From Bombyx mori (Eukaryota; Arthropoda; Insecta; Lepidoptera; Bombycidae): a stretch of DNA of 64,000 nt. Position 1 is the stretch's first letter. Every line of letters starts with the position of its first letter. The DNA lies in contig NC_085129.1 in assembly GCF_030269925.1 (NCBI RefSeq), positions 17,847,501 to 17,911,500 on the forward strand, given 5' to 3'. Shown here in pieces: positions 34,101-44,605 of this stretch. Made by a program: the position numbers and the translations under genes. The notes under the pieces were generated by a model. The model saw only the letters and a program-made list of their open reading frames with translations. It was not told the DNA's origin and did not search any database.

Positions 34101-37100
34101 TTATCCTAATTTAAAGTTCCTTAACTTTGTAGGGTCCTGTGATTTATAGAAACCTTGTGGAGTTCAGTTACCACTAAACTTTATTAAAAAAAAAACATGA
34201 CAGATATAATTCTTCGGAGTTGTTTAATCATGTTACTCAGGATTTACAATTTAATGGAACAGTCATTATGGCGACTCCTGCGGAAGCCATGTCCAGAAGG
34301 AAACCTCTGTGGCCTGACCACGTAATATTTTACTGGTAGGACGTCTTGTGAGGCCGTAGGTAGGTACCACCACCCTGCTTAATTCGGCCGCGAACAAACG
34401 CCTTCCGGCTTGAAAGGTACCTTAAGACCCCCCACTTACAGTTCGTGTGGCGGCGTTATTGATGACTATGGGTTCCAGTAGCTACTCAATTATGTGGATC
34501 ATGGGCACGCACACCAATCTGAGCAATGGAATCTTTATACACAATGTTTACAATGATTATAGATTGTTTAGCATCTGCGTTCATAACGTCTGTTTTAGCA
34601 AAACACCTAAAACACTAAGACCTCAACCGAATTACTGACCTGTGCAGTCGATGATGACGTCATACAGCTGTTTCTCCTTGTCCAGAACATCGGGAGTGAC
34701 CAACCTGTATCCAGTCTCTGGAAATTGGAATATTAAAGTCCTTTAAGTGTGATATTGCGCCGATTAAGGTACAGAAGCAAAAAAAAATATTTTTAGTAAA
34801 TGAACGTTTTGAATAATAAAATCTAAATCGTAGAGCTAAAAACAGATTATGTTAATGTGAAAGTAAAAGAAGAAACAGTCTCACACGTGTGACTCCTATA
34901 TACTACTGGAGATATAACGCAAGGAGGGTTGACGTCAGAAAGACGACCAGTTGTAACACTCATGACAAATCCCTATGCACCATGATGTGTGCGTTTCGGT
35001 TTGAAGGGCGGGGCAGCCGTTGTACTGTAAAACAAGGTTTTTTTATTGCCCTAGTAGGCAGACGATCGTACGGCCCACCTGATGGCGAGTGGTTACCGTC
35101 GCCCATGGACATCAGCAATACCAGGGGCAGAGCCAAGCCGCTGTCTACCGTCAAATACTCTCCACAAGCCTCGTTTGAAGAGGGGCATGTCATAGCGCTC
35201 GGGAAAGACCGGAGCTCATTTCATGGCAAAAAAGATCTCTGGAAACGCACCGTGGATGAACGCAGTGGCTTCAGCTAGTATGGATGAACTCTACTCTGGA
35301 TGGAGTGGATGGTGGATCTGTTGACGTCTATAGGCTCTGGTATCCACTCAAATCCAGGGACGTCGTGAGTTCCTCCACCCATCTTAACATTAAAATTCAC
35401 ACCCTATCAATCAAAGACCGTTTTATCCATCCATACTGATGATGATACCCCACTCCGCTTAGCTTACTAGGCAGTTTTGGTAATAAGCCATATACATAAT
35501 TATGTTGGTCAGTGGTTAACGTCCAAACAACCGCGGTCGCTGACGCGAATAAACATATACTTATACTTATTGACCGCTCCAATGAGGTTTCCGGAAGACA
35601 TTACACACTAACCATAAATAACCTCACCACAAACATTCAGACCATCGTTAAGTAATACCTTACCCAGTTTGTTGACGATTTCAAGTCTGACTTTATTCAT
35701 CTCTGAAACGGTCACGTCTCTGTGGCCTAGTTGATGTAGGGACGTGACCCACAGGTTACCTAAAAGACCAAATTCAATTAAGGAGTTAATAGTGGTACAC
35801 GGACAGGACCTTCTCACCGTGAAGCGCTGAAGTATCCTGAAATTCCTGTATTATAATGGACAAGGGACTTTTAAGGTCTTTTTAGTTTGATGAGCACACG
35901 ATCCATCTGATGGTGAGCGGTTTCCGTCGCTTATGGACATCAGCAATCCCAAGGGCACAGCCAAGCCGGAGTCAAAAGCTGTGCACTCTCCGCAAGCCAT
36001 TTAAAGGACGGGTCATAGCGCTCGGGAAACTTGCACTGGTGGTAGGACCTCTTGAAAGTCCGCACGCGTAGTTACCACCACCCCGCCTATTTCTGCCGTG
36101 AAGCAGTAATGCGTTTCGGTTTGAAGGGTGGGGCAGCCGTTGTAACTATACTGAGACCTTAGATTTATATCTCAAGTCGGGTGGCGCATGTACGTTGTAG
36201 TGTCTATGGGCTCCAGTAACCACTTAACGCCAGGTGAGCTGTGAGCTCGTCCAGTTATCTAACCAATAAAATTAAAAAGATATTTTAGAATTTGAGTACA
36301 TGTAGGATTGGTAAGAATCGAACGCATAAAAAGAGTGTGGAACGAAGCGTTAAGATGTGAGTAAGAGAAAACGGTAAGACAAGGAAAAGAGAATGACAGA
36401 CATGACAGAGAAAAGGAAGATGACGAAGACGGTTAAGGCGTAAAAAAGGTGTTAGATATTTTTTTATTATAATAACAGAAGTTTTCGGAACAGTGGAAGT
36501 TTTATTTTATGCGCTGCGATCCCTATTCTACATACGTATTCATTCGTATGTCGTATCACTCTTGTCAGAGCGGTCGTGGTCGTCATCCAGCATCATTGCC
36601 CATGCGATGGCCCGACCAGATCAAGTCGGCAGTTGGCGGCTGTTCGCATGAGTGTATCGGGCTCACCACAAACCCGGAGGAGTGGCGATTGCTCGTAAGG
36701 CGCGTACGTATTCATTACTTACCAATATCCGGTGGTAGATTCTGCGAAGCACTGCTCTTGCTAGGGTCAGTGTTAGCAACTCTCCGGTTTGAGCCCCGCG
36801 AGCTCACCTACAAACGTTAGGGCGAAGCTGAAACAGCCTCCCAAGGCTATCAGCATAGGTATGAAAAAAAAAAAAAAAACTTACCAATAATTCCGGCTCC
36901 GACGATGAGGATTTTCTCTCCGACAAGTAGAGGGGAAGCGCGATCGTAGCCGTGCGCCACGCAAGAGTATGGCTCGCATAGGCCACCTATGTTTAAGAAA
37001 AGCCGAATCTGTACTTTTGTAAACACGTTAGTCCGATCAGATTAAGACGACTTTGGACTCCGGCATCAATGTCGTTATTCACAGTCCGGAGGAGGAGGAT

Positions 37101-39203
37101 TTAATGTATTATTCAAGCAGAATTGAAAAGAATATTAACATTCTGCACTCCTTCTCTATATTCTTTATAAGTGTGGAAAATTTCATACTCCTCCGTCGGC
37201 GTAATTTTCATAAAAAGGGGTACAAAGTATTTGTTTCACGTATAGTATGAATGAATGAATACATACACAAAAATTCATTCAAATCGATCCAGCCGTTTAG
37301 TTGCAGTACAGATAAATATCGCACCTGCCGGGACGATTTGTGAATCTAAACTATCCAAGGCGCCACCCAAACGCATTCAAAAAAATCATTCAAATCGATC
37401 CAGCCGTTTAGTTGCCGTATAGATAAATATCCCATCTGCCGGTATGATTTGCGAATCTAAATTATCTAGGGCGCCACCCAAACGCATACAAAAAAAATCA
37501 TTCAAATCAGTCCAGCCGTTTAGGAGGAGTTGGGTGGCATACCTACACACGTACAGTAGAATTATATATATAAAGATAAAAATAAAAGTTAAATTAGAAA
37601 CGGATAGATTTTGTTTACGCTGCGAGGTTTTAGGCTCTATTTAGGCTATAATCTCGTTTGGAAAGGAGAAAGAAAGAAAAACAGACCTTGCTCCGTGGAC
37701 ACGCCGTCAGGTAGGAGGTAGACCTGATCCTGCGGAACCTTTACGTACTGGGCCCAGCCTCCGTCCCGCCAGATCCCGACGGTACTGTTAATACCGGCGG
37801 TCAAGCAGTACTGGTATTTTCCTTTACGACAGAAATCACAGAGGCTGCAGGCTCTGAAACGGGAACAAACAATCTATTTAGTTTTAAAGTAATCGTGGCC
37901 TAAAGGATAAGACGTCCGGTGCATTCGTATGTAGCGATGCACCGGCGTCCGAATCCCGCTGGCGGGTACCAATTTTTCTAATGAAATACGTATTTAACAA
38001 AATGTTCACAGTTGACTTCCACGGTGAGTGAATAACATCGTGTAATAAAAATCAAACCCACAAAATTATAATTTGCGTAATTACTGGTGGTAGGACGTCT
38101 TGTTAGTTCGCACGGGTAGCTACCACCACCCCACCTGTTTCTGCCGTGAAGCAGTAATGCGTTTCGGTTTGAAAGGTGGGATAGCCTTTGTAACTATACT
38201 GAGACCTTAGAAATCATATCTTAAGGTGGGTGGCGCATTTACGTTGTAGATGTCTATGGGCTCCAGTAACCACACCAAAAAAACAACGGCTGCCCCACCC
38301 TTCAAACCGAAACGCATGAGTGCTTCACGGCAGAAATAGGCAGGGTACCACCACCTACCCGTGCGGACTCACAAGACGTCCTACCAGTAAGTAAAAAAGA
38401 AAAGACAGTCATTCATCAATAAACAATTCATATGAATCAAAATGATTGACCAATATGAAAATTCCCCAAAAGAACACTCTGTATAACTCCTATGTAGTGA
38501 ATAAAATAACCTTGCGCATGTCCACGAACCTGTTCGGATCCACGACGACCTTCTGACCTTTCCTGAAGACAGACTTCTTCCCAACATCCGTAATGGTGCC
38601 ACTGAATTCGTGACCAAGCGGTAGGGGGCGCTCTTTGGAAGCCGGAAACTCACCCTGATAAGAAAAACATACTGGTAGAGCCACATAATTTCACGATTAT
38701 CTTCTAGTTCTAAAGATAATTATTTTTTCTATTTTTTTATTGCTTAGATGGGTGGACGAGCTCACAGCCCACCTGGCGTTAAGTGGTCACTGGAGCCCAT
38801 AGACATCTACAACGTAAATGCGCCATCCACCTTGAGATATAAGTTCCAAGGTCTCAGTATAGTTGCAACGGCTACCTCGCCCTTCAAACCGAAACGCATT
38901 GCTGCTTCACGGCAGAAATAGGCGGGGTGGGTGCTGCCTACCCATGCGGACTCACAAGAGATTCTACCACCAGTAAATTATTATTTAGTAACGCCCCCTT
39001 GATAATAGATGGCGTTGATTATAGTTAATTTATAATTATTTTGAATTGTAATTTCCAACCTGTACAATGTGTAGATCAGTCCCACATATCCCGGAGTACT
39101 CCACTTTCACAATGACGTCATCGTCGTTTTCTATCTTCGGCAATGGATACTTGTTATCGTATTTTAATGTCAAAGTTTTTCCATCGAATACGACCGCCTC
39201 CAT
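31190..39203 (-). CDS. Zinc-dependent medium-chain dehydrogenase (polyol-type), nine exons, 342 aa
   Basis: Exons in transcript order: 39,203-39,060; 38,654-38,530; 37,853-37,687; 36,986-36,885; 35,759-35,664; 34,717-34,640; 33,382-33,289; 32,449-32,342; 31,304-31,190. All GT-AG junctions keep phase and the 1,029-nt CDS ends in TAA. The protein has catalytic-zinc candidates Cys40 (SGICGTDLH), His63-Glu64 (GHEFSG) and Glu150 (CEPYSC). Structural-zinc cysteines are at 92, 95, 98 and 106. The Rossmann motif GAGIIG is at 175-180, with VTVSE following, whose acidic residue fits NAD(H). The family oxidises polyols or other secondary alcohols to ketoses in the cytosol; sorbitol-, arabinitol- or threonine-dehydrogenase-like are the closest types and I cannot fix the substrate. 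All key residues are intact. A splice acceptor (TTATTACAG) 10 bp before the ATG suggests a 5' UTR intron. Confidence 0.9.
31477..31725 (+). mobile_element. Bm1 SINE, 3' portion (dehydrogenase intron 8)
   Basis: Body from GGTGGTAGGACCTCTTGTGA to an A-rich tail. It is antisense to the host gene. Confidence 0.8.
31850..32261 (+). other. Unassigned open stretch in intron 8
   Basis: After a possible acceptor (TATTTTCTAG at ~31,938) the plus strand is open for ~38 codons (KPYGNDNDPYQKHREKLLSD) to a stop. A second short frame (32,076-32,261) follows. I recognise neither; they may be remnants. Confidence 0.2.
32487..32733 (-). mobile_element. BMC1-like LINE, 3' end (intron 7)
   Basis: Full 3' UTR and a few final codons, same strand as the dehydrogenase. 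Its T-run complement lies about 40 bp upstream, in transcript order, of the exon at 32,449. Confidence 0.75.
33043..33267 (+). mobile_element. Bm1 SINE, 3' portion with duplicated start (intron 7)
   Basis: TACTGGTGGTAGGACCT occurs twice within 20 bp at the start, a small tandem duplication. The middle lacks ~25 bp around GCGTTTCGGTTTG. Its tail reaches to within ~20 bp of exon 33,289-33,382. Confidence 0.8.
33428..33780 (-). mobile_element. LINE-B, 3' end (intron 6)
   Basis: Starts with a T run and GACAGACTAGCATACGGTCC and has the full coding tail with a small deletion. It begins ~45 bp from the exon that starts at 33,382. Confidence 0.7.
34328..34515 (+). mobile_element. Bm1 SINE, strongly diverged
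   Basis: TACTGGTAGGACGTCTTGTG and GGTAGGTACCACCACCCTGC are clear; the rest is much mutated, so this is an old copy. Confidence 0.6.
34985..35395 (+). mobile_element. Bm1 fragment interrupted by LINE-B (intron 5)
   Basis: Bm1 sequence stops at GGGGCAGCCGTTGTACTGTA (about 35,030) and its end (GACGTCTATAGGCTCTGG to CCACCCATCTTAACAT) resumes at 35,320-35,390. LINE-B fills the gap, consistent with a LINE inserting into an older SINE. Confidence 0.6.
35036..35300 (-). mobile_element. LINE-B, 3' end nested in Bm1
   Basis: T run, CCTAGTAGGCAGACGATCGT, then the LINE-B tail to GATGAACTCTACTC. The 5' truncation falls at the Bm1 boundary. Confidence 0.65.
35878..36033 (-). mobile_element. LINE-B fragment (intron 4)
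   Basis: Diverged copy: GATCCATCTGATGGTGAGCG to CATAGCGCTCGGGAAAC. It directly abuts the next Bm1. Confidence 0.6.
36034..36275 (+). mobile_element. Bm1 SINE, 3' portion (intron 4)
   Basis: GCACTGGTGGTAGGACCTCT to ACCAATAAAATTAAAAA. Confidence 0.8.
36728..36879 (+). mobile_element. BMC1-like LINE 3' end abutting a splice donor
   Basis: Carries ATCCGGTGGTAGATTCTGCG through GGTATG and an A run (about 36,864-36,879). The A run touches the dehydrogenase exon-4 donor, whose GTAAG occupies 36,884-36,880 on the minus strand. The LINE tail now supplies the sixth intron base onward. Confidence 0.8.
37138..37245 (-). mobile_element. Helitron family H1 fragment
   Basis: TTCTGCACTCCTTCTCTATA to TTTGTTTCACGTATA matches the 5'-end region of the H1 copies at 4,127 and 16,711 (minus strand). 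The rest is missing. Confidence 0.5.
37255..37576 (-). mobile_element. Repeat with internal ~111-bp tandem units, possibly a Helitron
   Basis: TCATTCAAATC occurs at 37,275, 37,386 and 37,498 (spacing 111 and 112), each followed by CCAGCCGTTTAG. On the minus strand the right end reads TCTTTATATATATAATTCTA next to a host A, a Helitron-like start. The left end was not identified. Confidence 0.5.
37893..38273 (+). mobile_element. Bm1 SINE, full head, tail lost (intron 2)
   Basis: TCGTGGCCTAAAGGATAAGA, the tRNA-like head with a mutated B box (GTCCGAATCCCGC), and the body to CTCCAGTAACCAC. The copy breaks off there and meets an inverted Bm1 piece. Confidence 0.85.
38285..38393 (-). mobile_element. 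Bm1 SINE fragment, inverted
   Basis: CAACGGCTGCCCCACCCTTC to GACGTCCTACCAGTAA, antisense to the copy just before. The two can pair over ~105 bp. Confidence 0.8.
38735..38978 (-). mobile_element. Bm1 SINE, 3' portion (intron 1)
   Basis: TTTTTTATTGCTTAGATGGG to GATTCTACCACCAGTAAA. Confidence 0.8.
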
Positions 39204-39617
39204 TTTGAATTTCTGTAATAAATTGTTTTGATTTTGAACGCAGAGCGAAGTTGTTGTTCGGACTTTGCAATTTCTTTCGGATCAGGAATCGGGTGTGATA
39301 TGTTAGTGGATAACATATCGTATATTGAGAGCTAAAATAAACATGACATCCGCATCGAAAAGATCACAGATAACAATGAAAACATAGCATTTAGATGCAT
39401 TCTAGCGAGTCGTGAACATAATTAAAATTAAATTTACGGTTTAACGTCGCTTTTTGATGATCGTTAACATTATTCTGCGACGCGTCCAATACTTTACAGT
39501 TTTCGTGATCGTGAAAAATAAAACGGTAAAAGTTATTTTAATTACGAAAATAATATGGTTTTCTTTGTAATATTGACGCCAGTACTGCTTATAGAACTTG
39601 TCCTGTTAAATTTCTAG

Positions 39618-39870
39618 CTTTTTTTTATGCAGGAGGAAATCACCGGATTCCTACCCGCGCGGCGGGTGTGTGGGGGTTGAACCTTACTAAAAGCTCCTGC
39701 CGCTCACATCCGGCGCCCTACCCCGGACCGGGCCGGACCCCAGCCAGGGCCACTGAGACGAGGGTTGACGCAGAGCATGTTACATCCATCCCTCCGTCCC
39801 CCAGACGCCGGACTGGCAACTACCATCGACCACCGGGTCCCTCGGTAAATTTCTGGCTTGGTGGTTCTTG
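39618..39870. mobile_element. Dispersed repeat (family E), longer copy
   Basis: T run and CAGGAGGAAATCACCGGATT followed by ~200 bp of GC-rich sequence. Shares its start with 17,725-17,830. It lies upstream of the dehydrogenase start, so it could disturb that promoter. Confidence 0.4.
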
Positions 39871-40271
39871 ATTCGAATCGCAGTTGCTTTGACTTGCTTG
39901 CTTGACTAAGTTTTGACTAAGCTTGTATCATCTTAATTTCATTTATGTATTTTGTGACGGGTAGATGACAAATGCCCGAATCTCGAAATCGTAATAATAA
40001 AAGAAATAAAATAAATAATGAACTGTGATATAAGTGTATTGAAACTGTTCCCGGTCATGTGAACACTAAAGTACCCTACTTTACTGGCGACTCCCAGGCG
40101 ACTCCTGATACGACACCACTAAAAATCACAACACATGTGCAAATGTATACAAATTACAATTTATGGTTTTGACTGCTTTTCTGGGGCTTATCTAGGGTAG
40201 TTCGGGGGTCATAAGAACCTACTTATTTTTTATGTCTACAATCTAAGAAGCCCGAGGTGGGTAACAGAAAG

Positions 40272-40455
40272 CCTTAGTCCACTGAGTTTCTCGCCGGATC
40301 TTCTCAGTGGGTCGCGGATCCGATCCGGTAGATTCTGCGAAGCACTGCTCTTACTAGGGCTAGTGTTAGCAACACACCCGGTTTGAGCCCCATGAGCTCA
40401 CCTACACGTCAAGAAGCTGAAATAGCCTCTCAAGGCATAGGTAGGGAAAAAAAAG
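40272..40455 (+). mobile_element. BMC1-like LINE, 3' UTR
   Basis: AGTCCACTGAGTTTCTCGCC to GGCATAGGTAGGGAAAAAAA. A 45-bp antisense Bm1 scrap lies at about 40,838-40,882. Confidence 0.7.
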
Positions 40456-41536
40456 CACAATCATTGTCGGTCCCCCAAAACTTTAATCCGACTAATAAAC
40501 CAGTTGTAAGTACAGTCCACTTTTATTCAGATAAGCTTTTCAACCAACATCTCATCGCAATGGCGCCAACAAACACAAAGCCATAATATTCAAAATCTTA
40601 ACTCACCTCCTTGTGCGGCGCTTCGAACAGAACTAAATCGAAAAAAAAAACATTATACCTCGAAAACAAGATAATGTATGTAGTTCTGGGATTATCACTA
40701 TTATGACATACAATTAGGGTGACTACATTTTTTTATTAAATTATCGGACAGCAGTCAGAATCCGTCGTGATATCTTTAAGAAAAACTTTCCTTATTGAAA
40801 CTACCGTCACGCCATCACTGACGGTTTGATATTTTTTTTATTATTTAATTGTGTGGATGAACTCACGGCTCACCTGGTGTTGCCGTCTATTTTTTGTATA
40901 AGCATATCTAATTTTTAGACGCATTCCTTTGCGCACGAAAACAATTAACTGTATCTTGAGGTGTGGCAGTGCGACTTGAATTTGTGTCTTCACGCTAACC
41001 GGACACAGGTATTATAAAGGAAATAAGATAAACTTTTTAATATAGTGACGATAAAAACCGTAAAATTATTTTAATTATTTCTACGACTAGCAAAATACCG
41101 AAGCAAAAAACAATTTCAATAAATAATTACGGTGGCCCTATTCAGATAAACGTTGTTATGTTAAAGACTAAGGTTATCGTCGCTCGCATCAAATGTTTAT
41201 CTGTACAGCACGATAGTAATAGTAAAATATTTATGAATACTTTCTTGTACGTATTTAAATATTATAAATTTAGTTTCGTTCGAGTCGTAAGCATGATTAA
41301 AGCAACTTTTACGGATTAATTCAATTAAACAGTCGCCCGCCAACGCGAAATATCGTAAAAGTTATTTTAATTATTTAAGTATACTCGGATATTATAAGCA
41401 TTACACCATACATGCTAATTTTCAACTTAAAATTAAAAATATCAACTCCTGATCATTTTTTTAAAATCACTTAAAATATTTATACCTTCGCGTTATTATA
41501 TTCAAATAAATTACATGTAAATATTTTTTATTCCCT
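40456..41536. other. No gene seen
   Basis: AT-rich, with only the Bm1 scrap noted above. Confidence 0.4.
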
Positions 41537-41800
41537 ACCTAATCCACTAACGGTGCGTTTAGGTACCCCAAGCACCGGTCATCGCTCAGGCAGGGCTCGA
41601 CGAGTAAATTAACCCACAGACACAGCCCACTGAGTTTCTTACAGGATCTTCTCAGTGGATCCCGTTTCCGATCCCGTGGTAGACTTCCAAGCTGCTCTTG
41701 CTAGTGTTAGCAAATTCTCTCACGTTAAGCGCGTGAGCTCACTTACTCGCCCGGTAAATCTAGTATGACCTCTCGAGGTTACTACAATAGGTAGGAAAAA
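41537..41800 (+). mobile_element. BMC1-like LINE, 3' end, facing an inverted fragment
   Basis: CCACTAACGGTGCGTTTAGG to CAATAGGTAGGAAAAAAA, with deletions. At 41,803-41,900 a diverged minus-strand piece of the same LINE follows (AGAAAATCAGTGGGCC), giving a second inverted BMC1 pair. Confidence 0.65.
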
Positions 41801-42112
41801 AAGGGGACACCGAGAAAATCAGTGGGCCTTGGAAACTCAGTCTTCGTGCTAGTTCGTAGGTCGAACGATTGACGAGTTTGACGAGAACGACATACGTTTG
41901 ACGAGACATATTTATGACAAGTTGACTTAAGGATGTAACTATGTTAGCGCGCCGCTGAGAGAAAAAGATTGAGAATCGCTGGCTTAGACGCACACATGAC
42001 AAACACGTATGTATATACAAAAATTGATATTAACAAAATGCACTTTTACTTCGTGTAGGTACTTTATATCTTGGTGATAAGCACGAAGATCCCTTTAATA
42101 AAGATACTGCTA

Positions 42113-42850
42113 TCTATACTAATATTATAAAGAGGAAAGATTTAATTGTTTGTTTGGATTGAATAGGCTCACTGTTGGGAAGCTACACTTATTCACGGAT
42201 GACATAAGCATTAATATATTTTCAAAAAACTTAGGGATCCTTACTAAAATTCCAATAATGTAACCCAAGGTGTAAAAATAAAAAATACCTAACTTATTCT
42301 TTACATCACACCCCTTTACAATAGGTGTCGCAACAGGAAATATCTAACTATTATACTTATACATAATACATAAAAAGTTTTCTTTTCTTTAAAAAAAGAA
42401 AAACCACATCAAATATCATTTACAAAAAATTTGAAAGAAAAAATCATTAAATCCTTATTTAAAAAAAACAATAAAAAATCTTTATTTATAACTATTTTTT
42501 TTTAGTAACCTGACGAAAATATTTGAGCTTAGGTGTGTGTACTAAAGTTATTTACAATTTTTTTTACATTTTTTAGCGCGTAACAATATATTAACATTGA
42601 CATTTACTTTAAAGTACACTGACGCGTCGGTAGCGCTCGCGGCGTGAACGTTGGCGGCGGACGGGCGATGTATAAAATCGCGCCTGTCTTTGGTTACAGA
42701 GCGTTTGCCGATATGAAGTTTCGCATTAGTCGAAAGCGGTTGTTGGGTTAACAGAAACTTCCGTAACAATGGCGCGTAACAATAGGTTCAATAAAACTAA
42801 TATTTTGAAATTATTGTTAAATACCCGAACGAAGCCGGGCGGACCGCTAG
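42113..42850 (+). mobile_element. Non-autonomous Helitron (family H3)
   Basis: Starts TCTATACTAATATTATAAAG after a host A (42,112). It ends with a short stem (CCCG at 42,824-42,827 with CGGG at 42,836-42,839) and CGGACCGCTAG before a host T (42,851). TC start, hairpin, CTAG end and AT insertion all fit. It has no Rep/helicase coding. The interior frame at 42,548-42,769 (minus) is not recognisable. Confidence 0.65.
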
Positions 42851-42996
42851 TAACTTATATAACTGTTATTAAAATGACGTTTGTCTTAATAAATTCTGGA
42901 TGCTATGTTTATTAATTTACGACAAATTGTTATTGTTTGTGTATCTAATCGAATAATTTATTTAGATAACAATAGTGCGGCGTTCTGGCGTGGATG

Positions 42997-43336
42997 TTTT
43001 TTTTATTTTTATTGCCGTATAGGCATCGAGCGTACGGCCCACCTGATGGTGAGTGGTTACCGCCGCTCATGGACGTCAGCAATGCCAGGGGCAGAGCCAA
43101 GCCGCTGCCTACCGTTTAATACTCTCCACAAGCCTCGTTTGAAGAAGGACATGTCATAGCGCTCGGGAAACACCGTGGAGGGGAGCTCATTCCATAGCCG
43201 GATGGTACGTGGCAAAAAAGATCTCTGGAAACGCACTGTGGATGAACGTAGTGGCTCCAGGTAGTATGAATGAACTCTACTCCGATGGCGGGCGGTGCGA
43301 TGGTAAAAACGAGATGTCGGTATCATCTCGAACAAT
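42997..43336 (-). mobile_element. LINE-B, 3' part, split by an insertion
   Basis: A well-preserved copy: FYHRTARHRSRVHSYYLEPL and FLPRTIRLWNELPS are intact in a 103-residue frame. Homology stops at 43,336 and resumes at 44,581. Confidence 0.8.
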
Positions 43337-44580
43337 GAAGTAGGAAACCTATGGAAATGAAACGTCAACCAAAATTTCGTGCCACTGTGACGTCATCTGG
43401 CCACAAAACATGGCGGCTTTAGTGCTGTACAAAAGATTTCAATGTTATCAGGTTTTATCGATAAACGTTCTTGGCTCATTTTATTTTAAATATTGTTGAG
43501 TATTATTTATTTGTAGAATTTATACTTTAATGGGAAGTAAGTAGGTATATTGTTATGTGCAAATATGATATGATTTAGATGGGTGAAATCTAAGACAAGT
43601 TCGTCCTTCGAATTTGCCAAGTATTTGCCCATTTCTAGCATGCTAAATGTTATCGTATTTTGAGTACCTACGTGTTTTTCTTAGACTATTACAATCTATT
43701 TTAATTGTTTTGCTGACTTTAAAGTCCGTAACATACTACCGCAGCGCACCCCAAGGAAGGTGCGCCGCACCATTTGAATCTCTTTCGCTTGAGAGTGATT
43801 CAAATTTTAAACTTATCAAGGGACCGCGTGAAAAAAAAAAACACCTACAGAACATTTATTCATTAATTACAAACGTCATTCCTTGTGACTTCCTCTCTAA
43901 AATCACTTAATTATTAAATATTTAACAAATTTACAATAGTGTTTTACTCACTGCGGAATAAAACTATTTTATTTAAATAGTTCCGAAGAGATTTTGTCGG
44001 TAGCCTTTTTCCCGAAATATCTAAACAGAATGTCTAAATATGTTTTGATGACATATTTTAAAGTGGTATTTATGATTAGTGTCATGATCAATAGATTCCG
44101 ACCGAAAAATGGATTTTTCGGATGAGGGCTCCATAATGAATTTAAATACATATAGATAATAGTTTTAGGACATCGACTTTCTTGAGATCCTATAAAATAC
44201 CTTTTAATTATTATTTTTGTATGTTTTAAGCATGATAAATTATGAAATTTTATATAATCAATCATATTAAATCGATATCATAGTCAATAAATAATGTACA
44301 ACCCAAAACAGACGGCCGAACTGACGTGACAATGACATTTGGCGCGCTAAACATGGCGGATTTTCGGCCTCATTAGACGGAGACGGAGATATTTACGTAT
44401 ATTCATGTTTCATTTTATGTACGCACTGAAATACTGTTATATTGTTTTCCTGCGAGTTAAAGTGCTGACTAAGAACGAGATAGATATATGTTTATGTATG
44501 TGCCTTCAAAATGGGTGCTATTTATATAAGCAATTGTACGTATAGAACAATATGTCGTGTCCCTACTATATAGGTCTATG
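43337..44580. mobile_element. 1,244-bp unclassified insertion with 12-bp target duplication
   Basis: Flanked by perfect direct repeats ATCTCGAACAAT (43,325-43,336 and 44,581-44,592) within LINE-B sequence, which continues normally on both sides. The insert has no long ORF, no A tail and no clear terminal inverted repeats. Both halves carry an ACATGGCGG motif (near 43,409 and 44,353). Twelve bases is long for a DNA transposon and suits target-primed retrotransposition, but the mechanism is unclear. Confidence 0.7.
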
Positions 44581-44605
44581 ATCTCGAACAATTCCTCAGA
44601 GAAAT
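44581..44605 (-). mobile_element. LINE-B, continuation after the insertion
   Basis: ATCTCGAACAATTCCTCAGAG matches the LINE-B region next upstream in its ORF, as at 7,578 and 53,130. Homology then fades. Confidence 0.6.

Noticed and set aside
38511..38529. Donor at 38,510 for dehydrogenase exon 2
   Set aside because: It breaks the frame into exon 3. The donor at 38,529 restores the family's VDPN-x-x-C-x-x-C pattern.
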